Part shown: one piece after another, positions 47,619-57,467 of the stretch | How the letters are laid out: each line of letters starts with the position of its first letter | How positions within the stretch are numbered: position 1 is the first letter of the stretch | DNA from: Gracilibacillus salitolerans | GTDB taxonomy: Bacteria; Bacillota; Bacilli; Bacillales; Amphibacillaceae | Direction of reading: 5' to 3' | DNA length: 64,000 nt | Assembly (NCBI RefSeq): GCF_009650095.1 | Contig: NZ_CP045915.1 | Coordinates: forward strand, 2,170,001 to 2,234,000 | The notes under the pieces: generated by a model | Told to the model about the DNA's origin: nothing | Databases searched by the model: none | Seen by the model: only the letters and a program-made list of their open reading frames with translations | Translations under genes and position numbers: made by a program

Positions 47619-48509
47619 CTATCTTTTTATGCTACGGTAGGAAAGTAGTAAGTAATAGCATAACAGTCCGAAAAATAAGGTAATAAATAGTGCATGTAAT
47701 AACGCGATCATGAGATTAGCTTTAGTGAAAATAACAAGTCCACCTAGAATCACCTGAATGGTAATAAGGGAAGTCGCAATCCCCCAACCGTAATACATGA
47801 TACGACTATCTCGATAATGATGTCTTATTTTGAAAAATAATACCCAAGTCCAAATAAATGCGATACCTGCTAACAGTCGATGGCCCATCTGTACCCACTG
47901 ACCTAAATGATAATCTAAACTCAGTGGTTTATTACTATCACAAAAAGGCCAACTAGGACATGCTAGGCTAGAGTCAACATGCCTGACAAGTGCTCCAGAA
48001 TAGACTACTACCAATATGTATATAGCCAACCAGACAAATTGTCTACGAAATGCTGAAGAAATGATTAAGGAATCCGCATCAAATTTGTGATCCACTTCGA
48101 ATATTAATAATGTTAATAGCAATACTGCCGCAAAGGAAATTAAGGAAATGCCGAAGTGTATCGCTAATACAAAGTCAGATTGCGACCACAAAACGGCCGC
48201 TGCTCCAATCAATCCTTGTGCCACAAGAAAAAAGATTGAAATAAATGCCAAAAACTTAGTTTCACGAATATGTCCAATCTTTCGCCAGGAAATAATGGAC
48301 AATAACAATACTAAAATTCCTGCCGCTGAAGATACTATACGATGACTAAGTTCAATGAACATTTCCATTGACCAAGTACCGTAACAGAAGGGCCAATTTG
48401 CACCACATCCCATTCCGGATCCTGTTTTAGTTACTAATGCACCACCAACAAGTACAAAAACCATAGCTAATGTTGATAATATCGATAAAAATTTTAGAAA
48501 CTTCATCAT
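47619..48509 (-). CDS. ctaA: Heme A synthase
   Basis: The 296-residue protein has eight membrane helices. The two Cys pairs of the Bacillus type are present: Cys35/Cys42 (GCGANWPFC) and a second pair in LACPSWPFC. Heme-ligating His residues lie in ELSHR, AIHFG, MGHR and LLHALF. It oxidises the methyl group of heme O to formyl. Divergent from ctaB, as in B. subtilis. Confidence 0.96.
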   Translation of the reverse strand: MMKFLKFLSILSTLAMVFVLVGGALVTKTGSGMGCGANWPFCYGTWSMEMFIELSHRIVSSAAGILVLLLSIISWRKIGHIRETKFLAFISIFFLVAQGLIGAAAVLWSQSDFVLAIHFGISLISFAAVLLLTLLIFEVDHKFDADSLIISSAFRRQFVWLAIYILVVVYSGALVRHVDSSLACPSWPFCDSNKPLSLDYHLGQWVQMGHRLLAGIAFIWTWVLFFKIRHHYRDSRIMYYGWGIATSLITIQVILGGLVIFTKANLMIALLHALFITLFFGLLCYYLLLSYRSIKR

Positions 48510-48882
48510 TACTACACCTCAATAAACTTTAAATCATTCTACTAAGCCATATTTAAAAACTGCTCACTTTTATATTAATTGCATAAAACCCTTGCAAAGT
48601 AATTATGTAATATGCTAGAAATAAATAGGGTATAATAGAAGGTATTGAAATCAAAATCCTATTTATTATAACAAATAAAACTACATTCGTGTCGACTATG
48701 TACTTTTAGAATGAATTGTTCACAAAAATGTCAAATTTCAAAATCTATAGTCAACATAAATAGCGAAGCAATAAAATACATGGTACAATATCATTGTTTG
48801 ATAGTTTACAATGGATATAACTATTGTGTTAAATTAACAAACTTATATGTTTTGAAATGATGGAAAGGAGGTAACAACTAAG
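48510..48882. promoter_or_regulatory. ctaA-ctaB divergent control region
   Basis: This 373-bp gap holds no gene. On the plus strand there is a TATAAT at 48631-48636 without a good -35, and TTTACA (48805-48810) with TTAAAT (48829-48834), 18 bp apart. TTCACAAA at 48719-48726 matches the reverse complement of the ResD-type motif TTTGTGAA. ResD activates ctaA and ctaB in B. subtilis. These are candidates only. Confidence 0.4.
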
Positions 48883-49818
48883 ATGGATAAAATGGGGTTT
48901 TCTTCGAATGAACCGATTTTGTCAACAAATACAAATGATTATTTGTACAAATGGTCTGAACTTAAATCATTGATGAAAGTCGGTATTATTAATTCGAATA
49001 CAATGACTGCATTTGCTGGATTTTGGTTAGCCTTATTCTATACAGGCGCCTCCTTATCTGAATATTGGCACGTATTATTAGTAACACTTGTAGGCACAGC
49101 ATTTGTAATTGCTGGCGGGTGTGTCATTAATAATTATTATGACCGAGACATTGATCAAGTGATGAAAAGAACAAAAGAACGCCCTACAGTAACTGGAAGT
49201 ATCGATTTATCACATGTCTTAATAATTGGTACTTCGTTATCGGTAGTAGGCGTATTAATATTGTCTTTAGCTTCCGTACAAACAGCTATATTTGGCATAA
49301 TCGGGTGGTTTAGCTATGTTGTGTTATATACAATGTGGTCGAAACGGCGATATACCATCAATACTGCAATTGGAAGCTTATCAGGGGCAGTACCTCCTTT
49401 AATTGGATGGTCAGCGGTTGATCCTAATTTACATGTTATTGCCTGGATTTTATTTTTGCTTATTTTTATATGGCAAACTCCACACTTTCTTGCGATAGCT
49501 ATGAAAAAGGTGGATGATTATCGAGGTGCTAATGTACCAATGTTACCAGTGGTATACGGATTTGACATTACAAAACGTCAAATGATTGTATATGTAGTAT
49601 GTTTATTGCCGATTCCTTTTTTATTACACGAATTAGGATTTATTTTTGTCCTGTTAGGGACAATATTAAATATAGGATGGCTAGCCTTAGCAATTAAAGG
49701 GCTGTTTACGATTGATAATAAAAAATGGTCCAATCAAATGTTTATTTATTCATTGCTGTATTTAACGGCTATTTTCTTTTCGATGATTATTATAACTTTA
49801 CCTAGTAATTTGTTATAA
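48883..49818 (+). CDS. ctaB: Protoheme IX farnesyltransferase (heme O synthase)
   Basis: The 311-residue UbiA-type prenyltransferase has the Asp-rich motifs NNYYDRDIDQVMKRTKERP and DDYRGA, plus about eight to nine membrane helices. It attaches farnesyl to heme B, making heme O for CtaA. GAAAGGAGG precedes the ATG. It leads the ctaBCDEFG series. Confidence 0.96.
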   Translation: MDKMGFSSNEPILSTNTNDYLYKWSELKSLMKVGIINSNTMTAFAGFWLALFYTGASLSEYWHVLLVTLVGTAFVIAGGCVINNYYDRDIDQVMKRTKERPTVTGSIDLSHVLIIGTSLSVVGVLILSLASVQTAIFGIIGWFSYVVLYTMWSKRRYTINTAIGSLSGAVPPLIGWSAVDPNLHVIAWILFLLIFIWQTPHFLAIAMKKVDDYRGANVPMLPVVYGFDITKRQMIVYVVCLLPIPFLLHELGFIFVLLGTILNIGWLALAIKGLFTIDNKKWSNQMFIYSLLYLTAIFFSMIIITLPSNLL

Positions 49819-49898
49819 TAAATTTTGTCAGTAGAACTTGATTTTATTCAAGTTTTTCTAAATAATATATTAAGTTAAAAAGAAAGAGAGGGTTAAAC

Positions 49899-50993
49899 AT
49901 GAAAGATTGGATGGGAAAAATCCGAACTCTGTCATTATTTTCTTTTTTGGTAATCATACTTTCAGCGTGCGGTAAAGACAACTTAACTGCATTAGTGCCA
50001 AAAGGATATGGAGCAGAGCAATCATTTAATGTCATTATCATTTCAATTCTTGTAATGATCGTGGTCTTTGTTGTCGTAATGGCGATTTATGTGTATGTCA
50101 TTTTAAAATTTCGTCAGAGAAAAGGACAAGAAGACCAAATCCCTAAACAAACAGAGGGGAATAAAACGTTAGAAGTGGTTTGGACAGTTATTCCAATTTT
50201 ATTATTAATTATCATTGCTGTTCCGACTATTGCTAGTACATATGATTTAGCTGATGAATCACAGAAAGAAGACAGTATTAATGTTAATGTAACAGGCTTA
50301 CAGTTCTGGTGGAATTTCGAATATGCAAATGAAGAAATACAAACAAGCCAGGAACTTTATATTCCTGTAAATGAAAGAATCTATTTAAACATGATGTCCA
50401 GTGATGTAATTCACTCATTCTGGGTGCCATCCATTTCAGGTAAGATGGATGTGAGCCCTGAAAATGAAAATACAATGTACATAGAAGCGTATGAAGAAGG
50501 CGTTTATTGGGGTAAATGTACAGAATTTTGTGGAGATTCTCACTCATTAATGGACTTTAAAATTGTAGTAGTCAGTCAAGAAGAATATGATCAGTGGATA
50601 GATGGTATGCAAAACACTGACCCGGAATATACCGCAGAAACTGCTACTGCTCAAGAAGGGCAAGAATTATTTGAAAATAGCTGTATAAGCTGTCACGCGA
50701 TAGACGCGAGTGCGAACCATCCTGTAGTTGGCCCCAATTTAGCAGACTTCAGTAACCGCACAAAAGTTTCCGGGATAAGCGACTTCAGTAAAGAAGAAAT
50801 AGTGAGATGGATTGTTGATCCTGCTGAAGTAAAACCAGGAAATGGAATGTTAGATGCACCATATCTTCAAGAAAATTCTATTGGGCAAGAAGAAGCGGAA
50901 AAAATCGCTGATTTCTTAATGGAATTAAAAGCTACTGATGAACCAGTTGACAGCGTTCAACAATTTAGAGAAAACGAAGCAAACGATAACTAA
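49899..50993 (+). CDS. ctaC: Cytochrome c oxidase subunit II with fused cytochrome c (caa3 type)
   Basis: The 364-residue lipoprotein (lipobox LSAC, Cys24) has two membrane helices (about 42-68 and 92-113). The CuA domain has ligands His172, Cys207, Cys211, His215 and Met218. The C-terminal cytochrome c domain has heme site CISCH (262-266) and probable axial Met317. It accepts electrons from cytochrome c or an equivalent and passes them to CtaD. The Sco1 protein at 15.7 kb is the likely CuA copper donor. Confidence 0.97.
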   Translation: MKDWMGKIRTLSLFSFLVIILSACGKDNLTALVPKGYGAEQSFNVIIISILVMIVVFVVVMAIYVYVILKFRQRKGQEDQIPKQTEGNKTLEVVWTVIPILLLIIIAVPTIASTYDLADESQKEDSINVNVTGLQFWWNFEYANEEIQTSQELYIPVNERIYLNMMSSDVIHSFWVPSISGKMDVSPENENTMYIEAYEEGVYWGKCTEFCGDSHSLMDFKIVVVSQEEYDQWIDGMQNTDPEYTAETATAQEGQELFENSCISCHAIDASANHPVVGPNLADFSNRTKVSGISDFSKEEIVRWIVDPAEVKPGNGMLDAPYLQENSIGQEEAEKIADFLMELKATDEPVDSVQQFRENEANDN

Positions 50994-51010
50994 AGGGAGG
51001 TTAACATAAC

Positions 51011-52870
51011 GTGAGTACTATGGTAGCTACGAACAAAAAAGGCTTCGGTGCCGCTTTATGGGATTACTTAACAACAGTAGACCATAAGAAGATTGCTATT
51101 ATGTACCTAATAGCCGGTGGTTTCTTCTTTATCATTGGTGGTTTAGAAGCATTAGCTATTAGATGGCAATTGGTAAAACCGATGAACGACTTTGTAAGTG
51201 CAGGCTTTTATAACGAGTTAATCACGATGCACGGTACAACGATGATATTTCTGGCAGCAATGCCGTTAATCTTTGCGTTTATGAATGCGGTAGTGCCTCT
51301 GCAAATTGGGGCACGTGACGTTGCATTCCCGTTTTTAAACTCACTAGGATTCTGGTTGTTTTTATTCGGTGGAATTATGTTAAATGTAGGTTGGTTTACA
51401 GGGGGAGCAGCAGATGCTGGTTGGACAGCATATGCCCCACTTTCTACTACTTCACTTGGTGAAGGGGTGGACTATTATGTACTAGGTCTCCAGATTTCAG
51501 GGGCAGGTACATTAATGGGTGGTATTAACTTCTTGGTAACCATTGTAAATATGAGAGCACCAGGTATGACATATATGAGAATGCCATTATTTACTTGGAC
51601 TGCTTTTGTTGCAAGTGCACTTATTCTATTTGCATTTCCAGCATTAACAGTAGGCTTATTCTTAATGATGTTTGACCGGTTATTCGGTTCAGGATTCTTT
51701 GATCCTGCCATGGGTGGTAACGCCGTCATATGGCAACACTTATTCTGGATTTTTGGACACCCGGAAGTTTATATTTTAGCTTTACCTGCTTTTGGTATTT
51801 TTAGTGAAATTATTTCAACGTTTGCTAAGAAGCGTTTATTCGGTTATACAGCAATGGTATTTGCAACTGTATTAATTGGTTTCTTAGGATTCATGGTATG
51901 GGCTCACCATATGTTCACTGTAGGGATGGGACCAGCAGCAAACTCTATTTTCGCTGTTGCCACAATGGCGATTGCGGTTCCGACAGGTATTAAGATCTTT
52001 AACTGGTTGTTTACCCTTTGGGGAGGTAGTATCCAGATAAATACCCCAATGTTGTGGGCATTAGGTTTTATTCCTACATTTACTCTGGGTGGTATGACAG
52101 GGGTAATGGTTGCAGCAGCATCTGCAGACTTCCAATACCATGATACGTATTTCGTTGTAGCACACTTCCATTATGTAATCGTTGGCGGGGTTGTATTTGC
52201 GTTATTTGCCGCTACACATTACTGGTGGCCAAAAATGTTTGGTACTGTCTTAGATGATAAATTAGGTAAAATTACTTTTTGGTTATTCTTTACCGGTTTC
52301 CACTTAACTTTCTTTATCCAACACTTCCTAGGATTAATGGGTATGCCTAGACGATATTGGGTATATTTAGAAGGACAAAATTTGGATTTAGGAAACTTAA
52401 TTAGTACAATTGGTGCTTTCTTAATGGGCGTTGGTACCATCGTCTTATTAATTAATATTATTAAAACTTCTGTAAAAAATGAAAAAGTGAGTGGGGATCC
52501 ATGGGACGCGCGTACATTAGAATGGGCGATACCATCACCACCACCATTCTATAACTTTAAGCAGTTACCATTAGTACGTGGTTTAGACCCATTATGGATT
52601 GAAAAAACAGAAGGAAGAAAGGGTATGACACCAGCAGAACCGCTTAATGATATTCACATGCCTAATAATTCTTTCTTGCCGTTTGTAATATCATTAGGTT
52701 TATTTATTGCAGGCTTTGGTTTCATTTATCAAAAACATGATTTATCATGGCTAATCGTATTATTTATTGGTATGGGTATCACACTAGGAGCTATGTTAGT
52801 CAGATCTGTTAAAGATGACATAGGCTACCATATTCATAAAGAAGACTTGAAGAAGGAGGCAGAGGAATAA
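51011..52870 (+). CDS. ctaD: Cytochrome c oxidase subunit I
   Basis: The 619-residue heme-copper oxidase subunit has 12 core membrane helices plus a C-terminal extension. HGTTMIFL includes a low-spin heme ligand, [14 protein letters not shown] has the CuB His and the His-Tyr cross-link, AHHMF supplies CuB His residues, and [11 protein letters not shown] carries the heme ligands. It reduces oxygen and pumps protons. The start is GTG (51011), 6-7 bases after GGGAGG. Its stop overlaps the ctaE ATG by one base. Confidence 0.98.
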   Translation: MSTMVATNKKGFGAALWDYLTTVDHKKIAIMYLIAGGFFFIIGGLEALAIRWQLVKPMNDFVSAGFYNELITMHGTTMIFLAAMPLIFAFMNAVVPLQIGARDVAFPFLNSLGFWLFLFGGIMLNVGWFTGGAADAGWTAYAPLSTTSLGEGVDYYVLGLQISGAGTLMGGINFLVTIVNMRAPGMTYMRMPLFTWTAFVASALILFAFPALTVGLFLMMFDRLFGSGFFDPAMGGNAVIWQHLFWIFGHPEVYILALPAFGIFSEIISTFAKKRLFGYTAMVFATVLIGFLGFMVWAHHMFTVGMGPAANSIFAVATMAIAVPTGIKIFNWLFTLWGGSIQINTPMLWALGFIPTFTLGGMTGVMVAAASADFQYHDTYFVVAHFHYVIVGGVVFALFAATHYWWPKMFGTVLDDKLGKITFWLFFTGFHLTFFIQHFLGLMGMPRRYWVYLEGQNLDLGNLISTIGAFLMGVGTIVLLINIIKTSVKNEKVSGDPWDARTLEWAIPSPPPFYNFKQLPLVRGLDPLWIEKTEGRKGMTPAEPLNDIHMPNNSFLPFVISLGLFIAGFGFIYQKHDLSWLIVLFIGMGITLGAMLVRSVKDDIGYHIHKEDLKKEAEE

Positions 52871-53490
52871 TGAGTGAACATGATGTATTAAATCCAAAAC
52901 ATATGCCTCATGACCCTGAAAAAGCCACCTTAGAAGGTAAAAATAAATTTATGGGTTTTTGGTTTTTTCTAGGTGGAGAAGCAGTGCTATTTGCTAGTTT
53001 ATTTGGTACTTACTTAGCATTGAATGATTCCACAAATGGAGGAAAATCTTCCGAAGAATTATTTGGTCTTGAACTTGTTTTCATTATGACAATGTTACTA
53101 TTAACTAGTTCCTTAACTAGTGTGTATGCAATGTATCATATGAAAAATCATGACTTTAAGAAAATGCAGTTATGGTTAGGAATTACAGTTGCACTAGGGT
53201 TAGGATTCCTAGCTTTTGAAATTTATGAATTTTATCATTATATTCATGAATATGAATTTACAATGCGATCTTCTGCGTTTGGTTCGGCATTCTATACGCT
53301 TGTTGGATTTCACGGAGGTCACGTTGTTTTCGGTCTGTTATGGATAATATCGTTAATGATCAGAAACGCTAGTAGAGGATTAAATTTATACAATGCACCT
53401 AAATTCTATATAGCGAGTCTGTACTGGCACTTTATTGATGTTGTATGGGTATTTATCTTCACAGTAGTTTATCTCATGGGGGTGCTTTAA
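52870..53490 (+). CDS. ctaE: Cytochrome c oxidase subunit III
   Basis: The 206-residue protein has five membrane helices, with the subunit III pattern FHGGHVVFGLLW and SLYWHFIDVVWVFIF. It overlaps ctaD by one base (TAATG). Confidence 0.97.
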   Translation: MSEHDVLNPKHMPHDPEKATLEGKNKFMGFWFFLGGEAVLFASLFGTYLALNDSTNGGKSSEELFGLELVFIMTMLLLTSSLTSVYAMYHMKNHDFKKMQLWLGITVALGLGFLAFEIYEFYHYIHEYEFTMRSSAFGSAFYTLVGFHGGHVVFGLLWIISLMIRNASRGLNLYNAPKFYIASLYWHFIDVVWVFIFTVVYLMGVL

Positions 53491-53493
53491 CAA

Positions 53494-53817
53494 ATGGCTG
53501 ACAAAGTATCTGGAGCTACTGAACAATTTGATTTTGAGAAACAGAAAAGAAAAGATGAAATGAAGCAACAAGTTATTACGTTTGCTTTAATGATTATTTT
53601 CACACTCGTTGCATTTGCAATGGTAATAGCGGAATTGGATAGACTATTTGTTATTCCTGTATTATTGGTTTTAGCAGCTATTCAAGTTGGATTTCAAATA
53701 TATTACTTTATGCATATGAGCCATAAAGGACATGAACTACCATCTTTAATGTTTTATGGTGGAGTATTTGCAGCTTTCCTAACAATTCTGGCACTTGTAG
53801 TGTTAGTTTGGTGGTAA
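53494..53817 (+). CDS. ctaF: Cytochrome c oxidase subunit IV
   Basis: The 107-residue protein has a hydrophilic N-terminus and three membrane helices with YYFMHMSHKGHE, as in CtaF. It is 3 bp after ctaE. It is needed for stability of the oxidase. Confidence 0.94.
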   Translation: MADKVSGATEQFDFEKQKRKDEMKQQVITFALMIIFTLVAFAMVIAELDRLFVIPVLLVLAAIQVGFQIYYFMHMSHKGHELPSLMFYGGVFAAFLTILALVVLVWW

Positions 53818-53826
53818 TCAGCAAAT

Positions 53827-53862
53827 AAGCTTGAGAAGTAAATCACACTTCTCAAGCTTTTT
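53827..53862 (+). terminator. Terminator after ctaF
   Basis: The 13-bp stem AAGCTTGAGAAGT / ACTTCTCAAGCTT is followed by T5 and separates ctaBCDEF from ctaG. Confidence 0.92.
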
Positions 53863-53889
53863 TTATGGTGGGCAGCGTTAACTTGAACA

Positions 53890-53985
53890 CAAAATACATA
53901 AACGACGAATTTATATTTTTTAGATTTGCTTGCTTCCATTTTGAATTTTGATGAGTCGTGCCATACGCTACGTATGCTAACGTGT
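53890..53985. repeat. Truncated copy of the MITE-like repeat (left end only)
   Basis: ATACATAAACGACGAATTTAT (from 53895) resembles the left ends at 5794 and 18679. The following CTTCCATTTTGAATTTTGAT and GCCATACGCTACG align with 18715-18755. The core palindrome is missing. Confidence 0.55.
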
Positions 53986-54087
53986 TCATTAAATTGTTGA
54001 AAATATAATATTTATATTGCTTTTTAATAATTGATAAGTCCGGTATAATAAGAAATAGTTGCTATGAAACAAAATGGAGTGATAAAC

Positions 54088-54978
54088 ATGTGGCAAGACT
54101 TACAAATTTTTGGTTTTCGGGCATTATGGAGCCCATACTATGTTTTATTTATACTTAGCTTAGCCGTTCTTTATTATTTATTTTTCATAAATCGAAAAGA
54201 TAATAAAAAAGCAGATATTAAACAAATTTACTTTTTCTACAGTGGGTTAATTTTACTTTATATTATTAAAGGATCTCCAGTAGATCTGTTATCTCACATC
54301 ATGTTTACGGCCCATATGATACAGATGGCATTATATTATTTACTGTTTCCGATTCTGATCATTAAAGGCATACCGCTTTGGGTGTGGAAGAAAGTATTCC
54401 AGATTACTTTAATTGGCCCAATATTACAACTGTTAACGAAGCCTCTAATCGCTTTGTTGTTGTTTAATGGATTGTTTTCTATCTATCATATTCCATTAGT
54501 TTTCGATTTTGCTAAAGCAAATGAACTTGCGCATGCACTGATAACATTAACCATATTATTCGCTGCATTTATCGTCTGGTGGCCGATCTTTACACCAATA
54601 AAAGAAATGAATACAATGTCGCCTTTACTTAAGATTGGATATATAGCAGCAAATGGAATTTTAATAACTCCAGCTTGTGCGCTTATTATCTTTGCCACTA
54701 CTAGTATTTATACAACTTATAGTGCCACTGGTGGTTGGGTACAAGCATTGGCATTGTGTGTCCCAAGTGATGTATTAAGCGGTTTGTCATTAAGTGGACC
54801 AGAAATGTTCTCACCATTAGGGATGCTGGAAGACCAGCAGCTTGGTGGAATTATAATGAAAATCACACAAGAAATTATCTATGGTGCGATTTTAGCTCGT
54901 ATTTTCTTCCCGTGGTTTAGAAGTGGCGCAGATAAAATCGATCCGTTACCGTCTAACCAACATACAGAACAAATATAA
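54088..54978 (+). CDS. ctaG: Cytochrome c oxidase assembly factor CtaG
   Basis: The 296-residue protein has about seven membrane helices. It starts MWQDLQIFGFRALWSPYYV, as in Bacillus CtaG (caa3_CtaG family), with LLSHIMFTAHMIQMALYYL inside. It is needed for formation of active caa3 oxidase. The ATG at 54088 follows GGAGTGATAAAC; the longer frame from 54064 is rejected. Confidence 0.94.
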   Translation: MWQDLQIFGFRALWSPYYVLFILSLAVLYYLFFINRKDNKKADIKQIYFFYSGLILLYIIKGSPVDLLSHIMFTAHMIQMALYYLLFPILIIKGIPLWVWKKVFQITLIGPILQLLTKPLIALLLFNGLFSIYHIPLVFDFAKANELAHALITLTILFAAFIVWWPIFTPIKEMNTMSPLLKIGYIAANGILITPACALIIFATTSIYTTYSATGGWVQALALCVPSDVLSGLSLSGPEMFSPLGMLEDQQLGGIIMKITQEIIYGAILARIFFPWFRSGADKIDPLPSNQHTEQI

Positions 54979-54998
54979 AATTGGAAGGATTGGACCTG

Positions 54999-55454
54999 AT
55001 GGAATTATTACCGACACTAAGTACATTTTTTATTATACTAAGTGCGATACTTGTTGCTATTGGATGGCGATTAGTAGTTAAAAAGCAATACAAAGCTCAT
55101 AAAAAAGTAATGATAGCAGGAGCATTTAGTGCATTAGCATTTTTTATCATTTATATGTCTAGAACGATTTTTGTAGGAAATACAAGCTTTGGTGGGCCAG
55201 AGGAGTTAGAGATTTATTACACAGTATTTTTAATTTTTCATATAATATTGGCAACTTCTGGAGCAATATTTGGTGTTGTAACCTTGACATTAGCCTTCAA
55301 ACGAAATATTAAAAAGCACCAAAAAATTGGTCCTGTGACAAGCATTATCTGGTTTTGTAGTGCTATTACAGGGGTAATGGTATACCTATTATTATATGTA
55401 TTCTATGATGGTGGAGAAACAACAAGTTTAATTAAAGCAATATTAGGAACATAA
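54999..55454 (+). CDS. DUF420 family membrane protein (YozB-like)
   Basis: The 151-residue protein has four membrane helices, with conserved HKKVMIAGAFSALAFFIIYMSR and FHIILATSGAIFG carrying His residues, typical of DUF420/YozB. This family is often found with cytochrome oxidase genes; a role in oxidase assembly is inferred. ATG 54999 follows AAGGA by 9 bases; a TTG at 54981 is less likely. Confidence 0.88.
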   Translation: MELLPTLSTFFIILSAILVAIGWRLVVKKQYKAHKKVMIAGAFSALAFFIIYMSRTIFVGNTSFGGPEELEIYYTVFLIFHIILATSGAIFGVVTLTLAFKRNIKKHQKIGPVTSIIWFCSAITGVMVYLLLYVFYDGGETTSLIKAILGT

Positions 55455-55455
55455 A

Positions 55456-55484
55456 AAAAGCCGAGCTTAACGCTCGGCTTTTTC
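55456..55484 (+). terminator. Terminator after the DUF420 gene
   Basis: AAAAGCCGAGC / GCTCGGCTTTT with a 5-base loop. Confidence 0.92.
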
Positions 55485-55539
55485 CTTAGCACGTAAATAA
55501 ACTAGAAAGTCTAAATTTGAATCGAAATAACAGGAGAAG

Positions 55540-55782
55540 AGGTTGGGACAAAAGAGTAATTAAACAGGAAAAATCCGAACATTAATGCCTAAGCAAATTT
55601 ACCGCTTCAGCAAAATACTTCGCTTTCCGTGGGCACGGCTTCAGCTAACTGTGTGAAGAAGAGAACTTCACACAGTGGATCTTCAGCTCGTGTGAGTTCC
55701 CACAGGAGTCTGCGTATTTTGCCTACGCTAAGATCAGATTGTTCAGATTCTCGTTATTCCTATTTAGTTATGTCCCAGCCAC
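55540..55782. repeat. Intergenic nested-palindrome repeat, best-preserved copy (copy 3)
   Basis: The ends GGTTGGGACAAAAG (from 55541) and TTATGTCCCAGCC (to 55781) are inverted repeats, with weaker matching continuing inward (AATCCGAACA against TGTTCAGATT-type sequence). The inner stems are CAAAATAC (55611-55618)/GTATTTTG (55714-55721), GTGGG (55629-55633)/CCCAC (55699-55703) and TGTGTGAAG (55650-55658)/CTTCACACA (55666-55674). It ends right at the stop codon of the next gene. No gene is seen inside. Confidence 0.8.
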
Positions 55783-55784
55783 TT

Positions 55785-56840
55785 CTATATTTTAAAATTC
55801 ATTTTAATAATACCTGCTTCTTTTGCAGAATTAAAGGCTATTACAAGTAATGGTCCAACAATAAAGCCTAGGATACCTAATAACTTTAGCCCGATGTACA
55901 TAGCAATAAGTGTAGCAAGTGGCGATAAGCCTATGTGTTTGCCCATTACCTTTGGCTCCACTATCCTCCTTATGGCAAGAAGAATAATGGCTAAAATCGC
56001 TAATTGCCCACCAATAAATAAGTCTCCTGTTATTAACATATAAAGAGACCATGGACCTAATATAGCTATCGAGCCTATGATAGGTATAAAATCAATAATC
56101 CAAATGATTAAAGACATAATTAACGCATACTCAGGAACAATAATGTATAGGCCAATAAGCGTCACGATAAAAATAATGATACTAACTAAAAACTGCGCTT
56201 TGAAAAAGCCCAAAATAACATAGGATAAACGATCGTTCATAAATTTCACTTTATCTGCTGTGCTATCCTTTAAATGGCTATAAGCCTTTGCTTTTAAGCG
56301 AGGTAGTTCCAGCATAAGCATAAATAATGCTATTAGATATACAATAAAACTGACCAGATAGTCTGGTACTTTACTAGCTACTTTAGCAATCTCCTCAATC
56401 CGTAACATTTCTCTAATATTATTACTTAAAGCTGTTGTAGTAGATTGTATTTGTGCTTTGACTTCCTCTACAAGTTCTGAAGGCAAATCTTCTGTAAAAT
56501 GATCCAAATCTGATTCCCACTCAAGCAGTTGATTATTTAAATGAATAATGTATGATGGTACATTTTCAGCGAAATTAATGACTTGACCAATTATCTTAGT
56601 TACCGCATATGATCCAATAGTACTAATGACTATGATGAATAATATAAATACAATTGTAACCGCTAGCTTACGATTTATTTTTAATTTTCTAATAAACCAT
56701 CTTACAATTGGATTCAATATTGACGCTGTGATGAATGCTAATATAAGAGGAATAGAGACTGGCAAAATAATAATAGCTATTAAAAGTAACAATAGTATAA
56801 TAAAAAATAATTTGATATGTTTTTTATTGAGGTTTTTCAT
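55785..56840 (-). CDS. AI-2E/PerM family permease (YtvI-like)
   Basis: The 351-residue protein has about seven to eight membrane helices, an extracellular or loop domain (about 85-150) and the family block GLSPLATLIAMYIGLKLLGILGFIVGPLL. Members have been linked to export of small molecules or Na+/H+ exchange; the substrate here is unknown. An in-frame stop directly precedes the ATG (TAA ATG), so the start is fixed, although the GGAG site is unusually far (about 16 bases). Confidence 0.88.
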   Translation of the reverse strand: MKNLNKKHIKLFFIILLLLLIAIIILPVSIPLILAFITASILNPIVRWFIRKLKINRKLAVTIVFILFIIVISTIGSYAVTKIIGQVINFAENVPSYIIHLNNQLLEWESDLDHFTEDLPSELVEEVKAQIQSTTTALSNNIREMLRIEEIAKVASKVPDYLVSFIVYLIALFMLMLELPRLKAKAYSHLKDSTADKVKFMNDRLSYVILGFFKAQFLVSIIIFIVTLIGLYIIVPEYALIMSLIIWIIDFIPIIGSIAILGPWSLYMLITGDLFIGGQLAILAIILLAIRRIVEPKVMGKHIGLSPLATLIAMYIGLKLLGILGFIVGPLLVIAFNSAKEAGIIKMNFKI

Positions 56841-56895
56841 TTAGGTAATATCGAAACTCCTTTCAACATCTAGGTCAACAGGTAGAATCCTTATG

Positions 56896-56928
56896 AAAAA
56901 CGGCTGTATTCCGAATACAGCCGTTTTT
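56896..56928. terminator. Terminator after ylbA (minus strand)
   Basis: The near-perfect palindrome AAAAACGGCTGTATTC / GAATACAGCCGTTTTT lies 19 bases after the ylbA stop. Confidence 0.88.
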
Positions 56929-56946
56929 ATTAGGAAAGTGGGACCA

Positions 56947-57312
56947 TTACTTAATAAACGGTTTCAGGTTTTCTTTAGCATTTTGTAATAATTTTGTTGC
57001 TCTCTCTACTGTAGATGAAGGAAATTCTTCATTCTCACCGTATTCAATGCCGTGAGGATAGTAATGTTTCCCTAATAATGGCGTTAACAATTTGATTACT
57101 GCATCACCTTTATCAACATCGCCCTCAACTGCATACCCTTGTACTCTTATGTAATATGTGATGTTTTTCTCAGGAGAGCCTATCTTATAATCATATGTAA
57201 CACGCTCATAATCCCATTGATCTGCTCGTATAAAATTAGCTTTTGCCATCGCGTGATCTAAGGGTTCTAAATCAATTAATACATCTTCAATTTCTGTGTT
57301 TGTAATTTTCAT
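56947..57312 (-). CDS. ylbA: YugN-like family protein (YlbA)
   Basis: The 121-residue soluble protein starts MKITNTEIEDVLIDLEPLDHAM. The YugN-like pattern DYKIGSPEKNITYYIRVQGYAVEGDVD and YYPHGIEYGENEEFP are present. Position between the oxidase genes and ylbC fits ylbA. Function unknown. GAGGTGAAAGT precedes the ATG. Confidence 0.88.
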   Translation of the reverse strand: MKITNTEIEDVLIDLEPLDHAMAKANFIRADQWDYERVTYDYKIGSPEKNITYYIRVQGYAVEGDVDKGDAVIKLLTPLLGKHYYPHGIEYGENEEFPSSTVERATKLLQNAKENLKPFIK

Positions 57313-57467
57313 ACTTTCACCTCATCTAAATTTATCACTAAACCTATAATAGTATGAAATGCTAAAAGATGCAATTTATAAAAGTTTAATCACTACTAAA
57401 AACTTTCATTAAAAAAATAGAGCTGCATATAGTATAGTAAATACATGTCAATAATAGGTGGGATTAT

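Noticed and set aside
55629..55850. 73-codon frame after the DUF420 gene
   Set aside because: It is formed by the nested-palindrome repeat and runs into the ytvI-like gene on the other strand.
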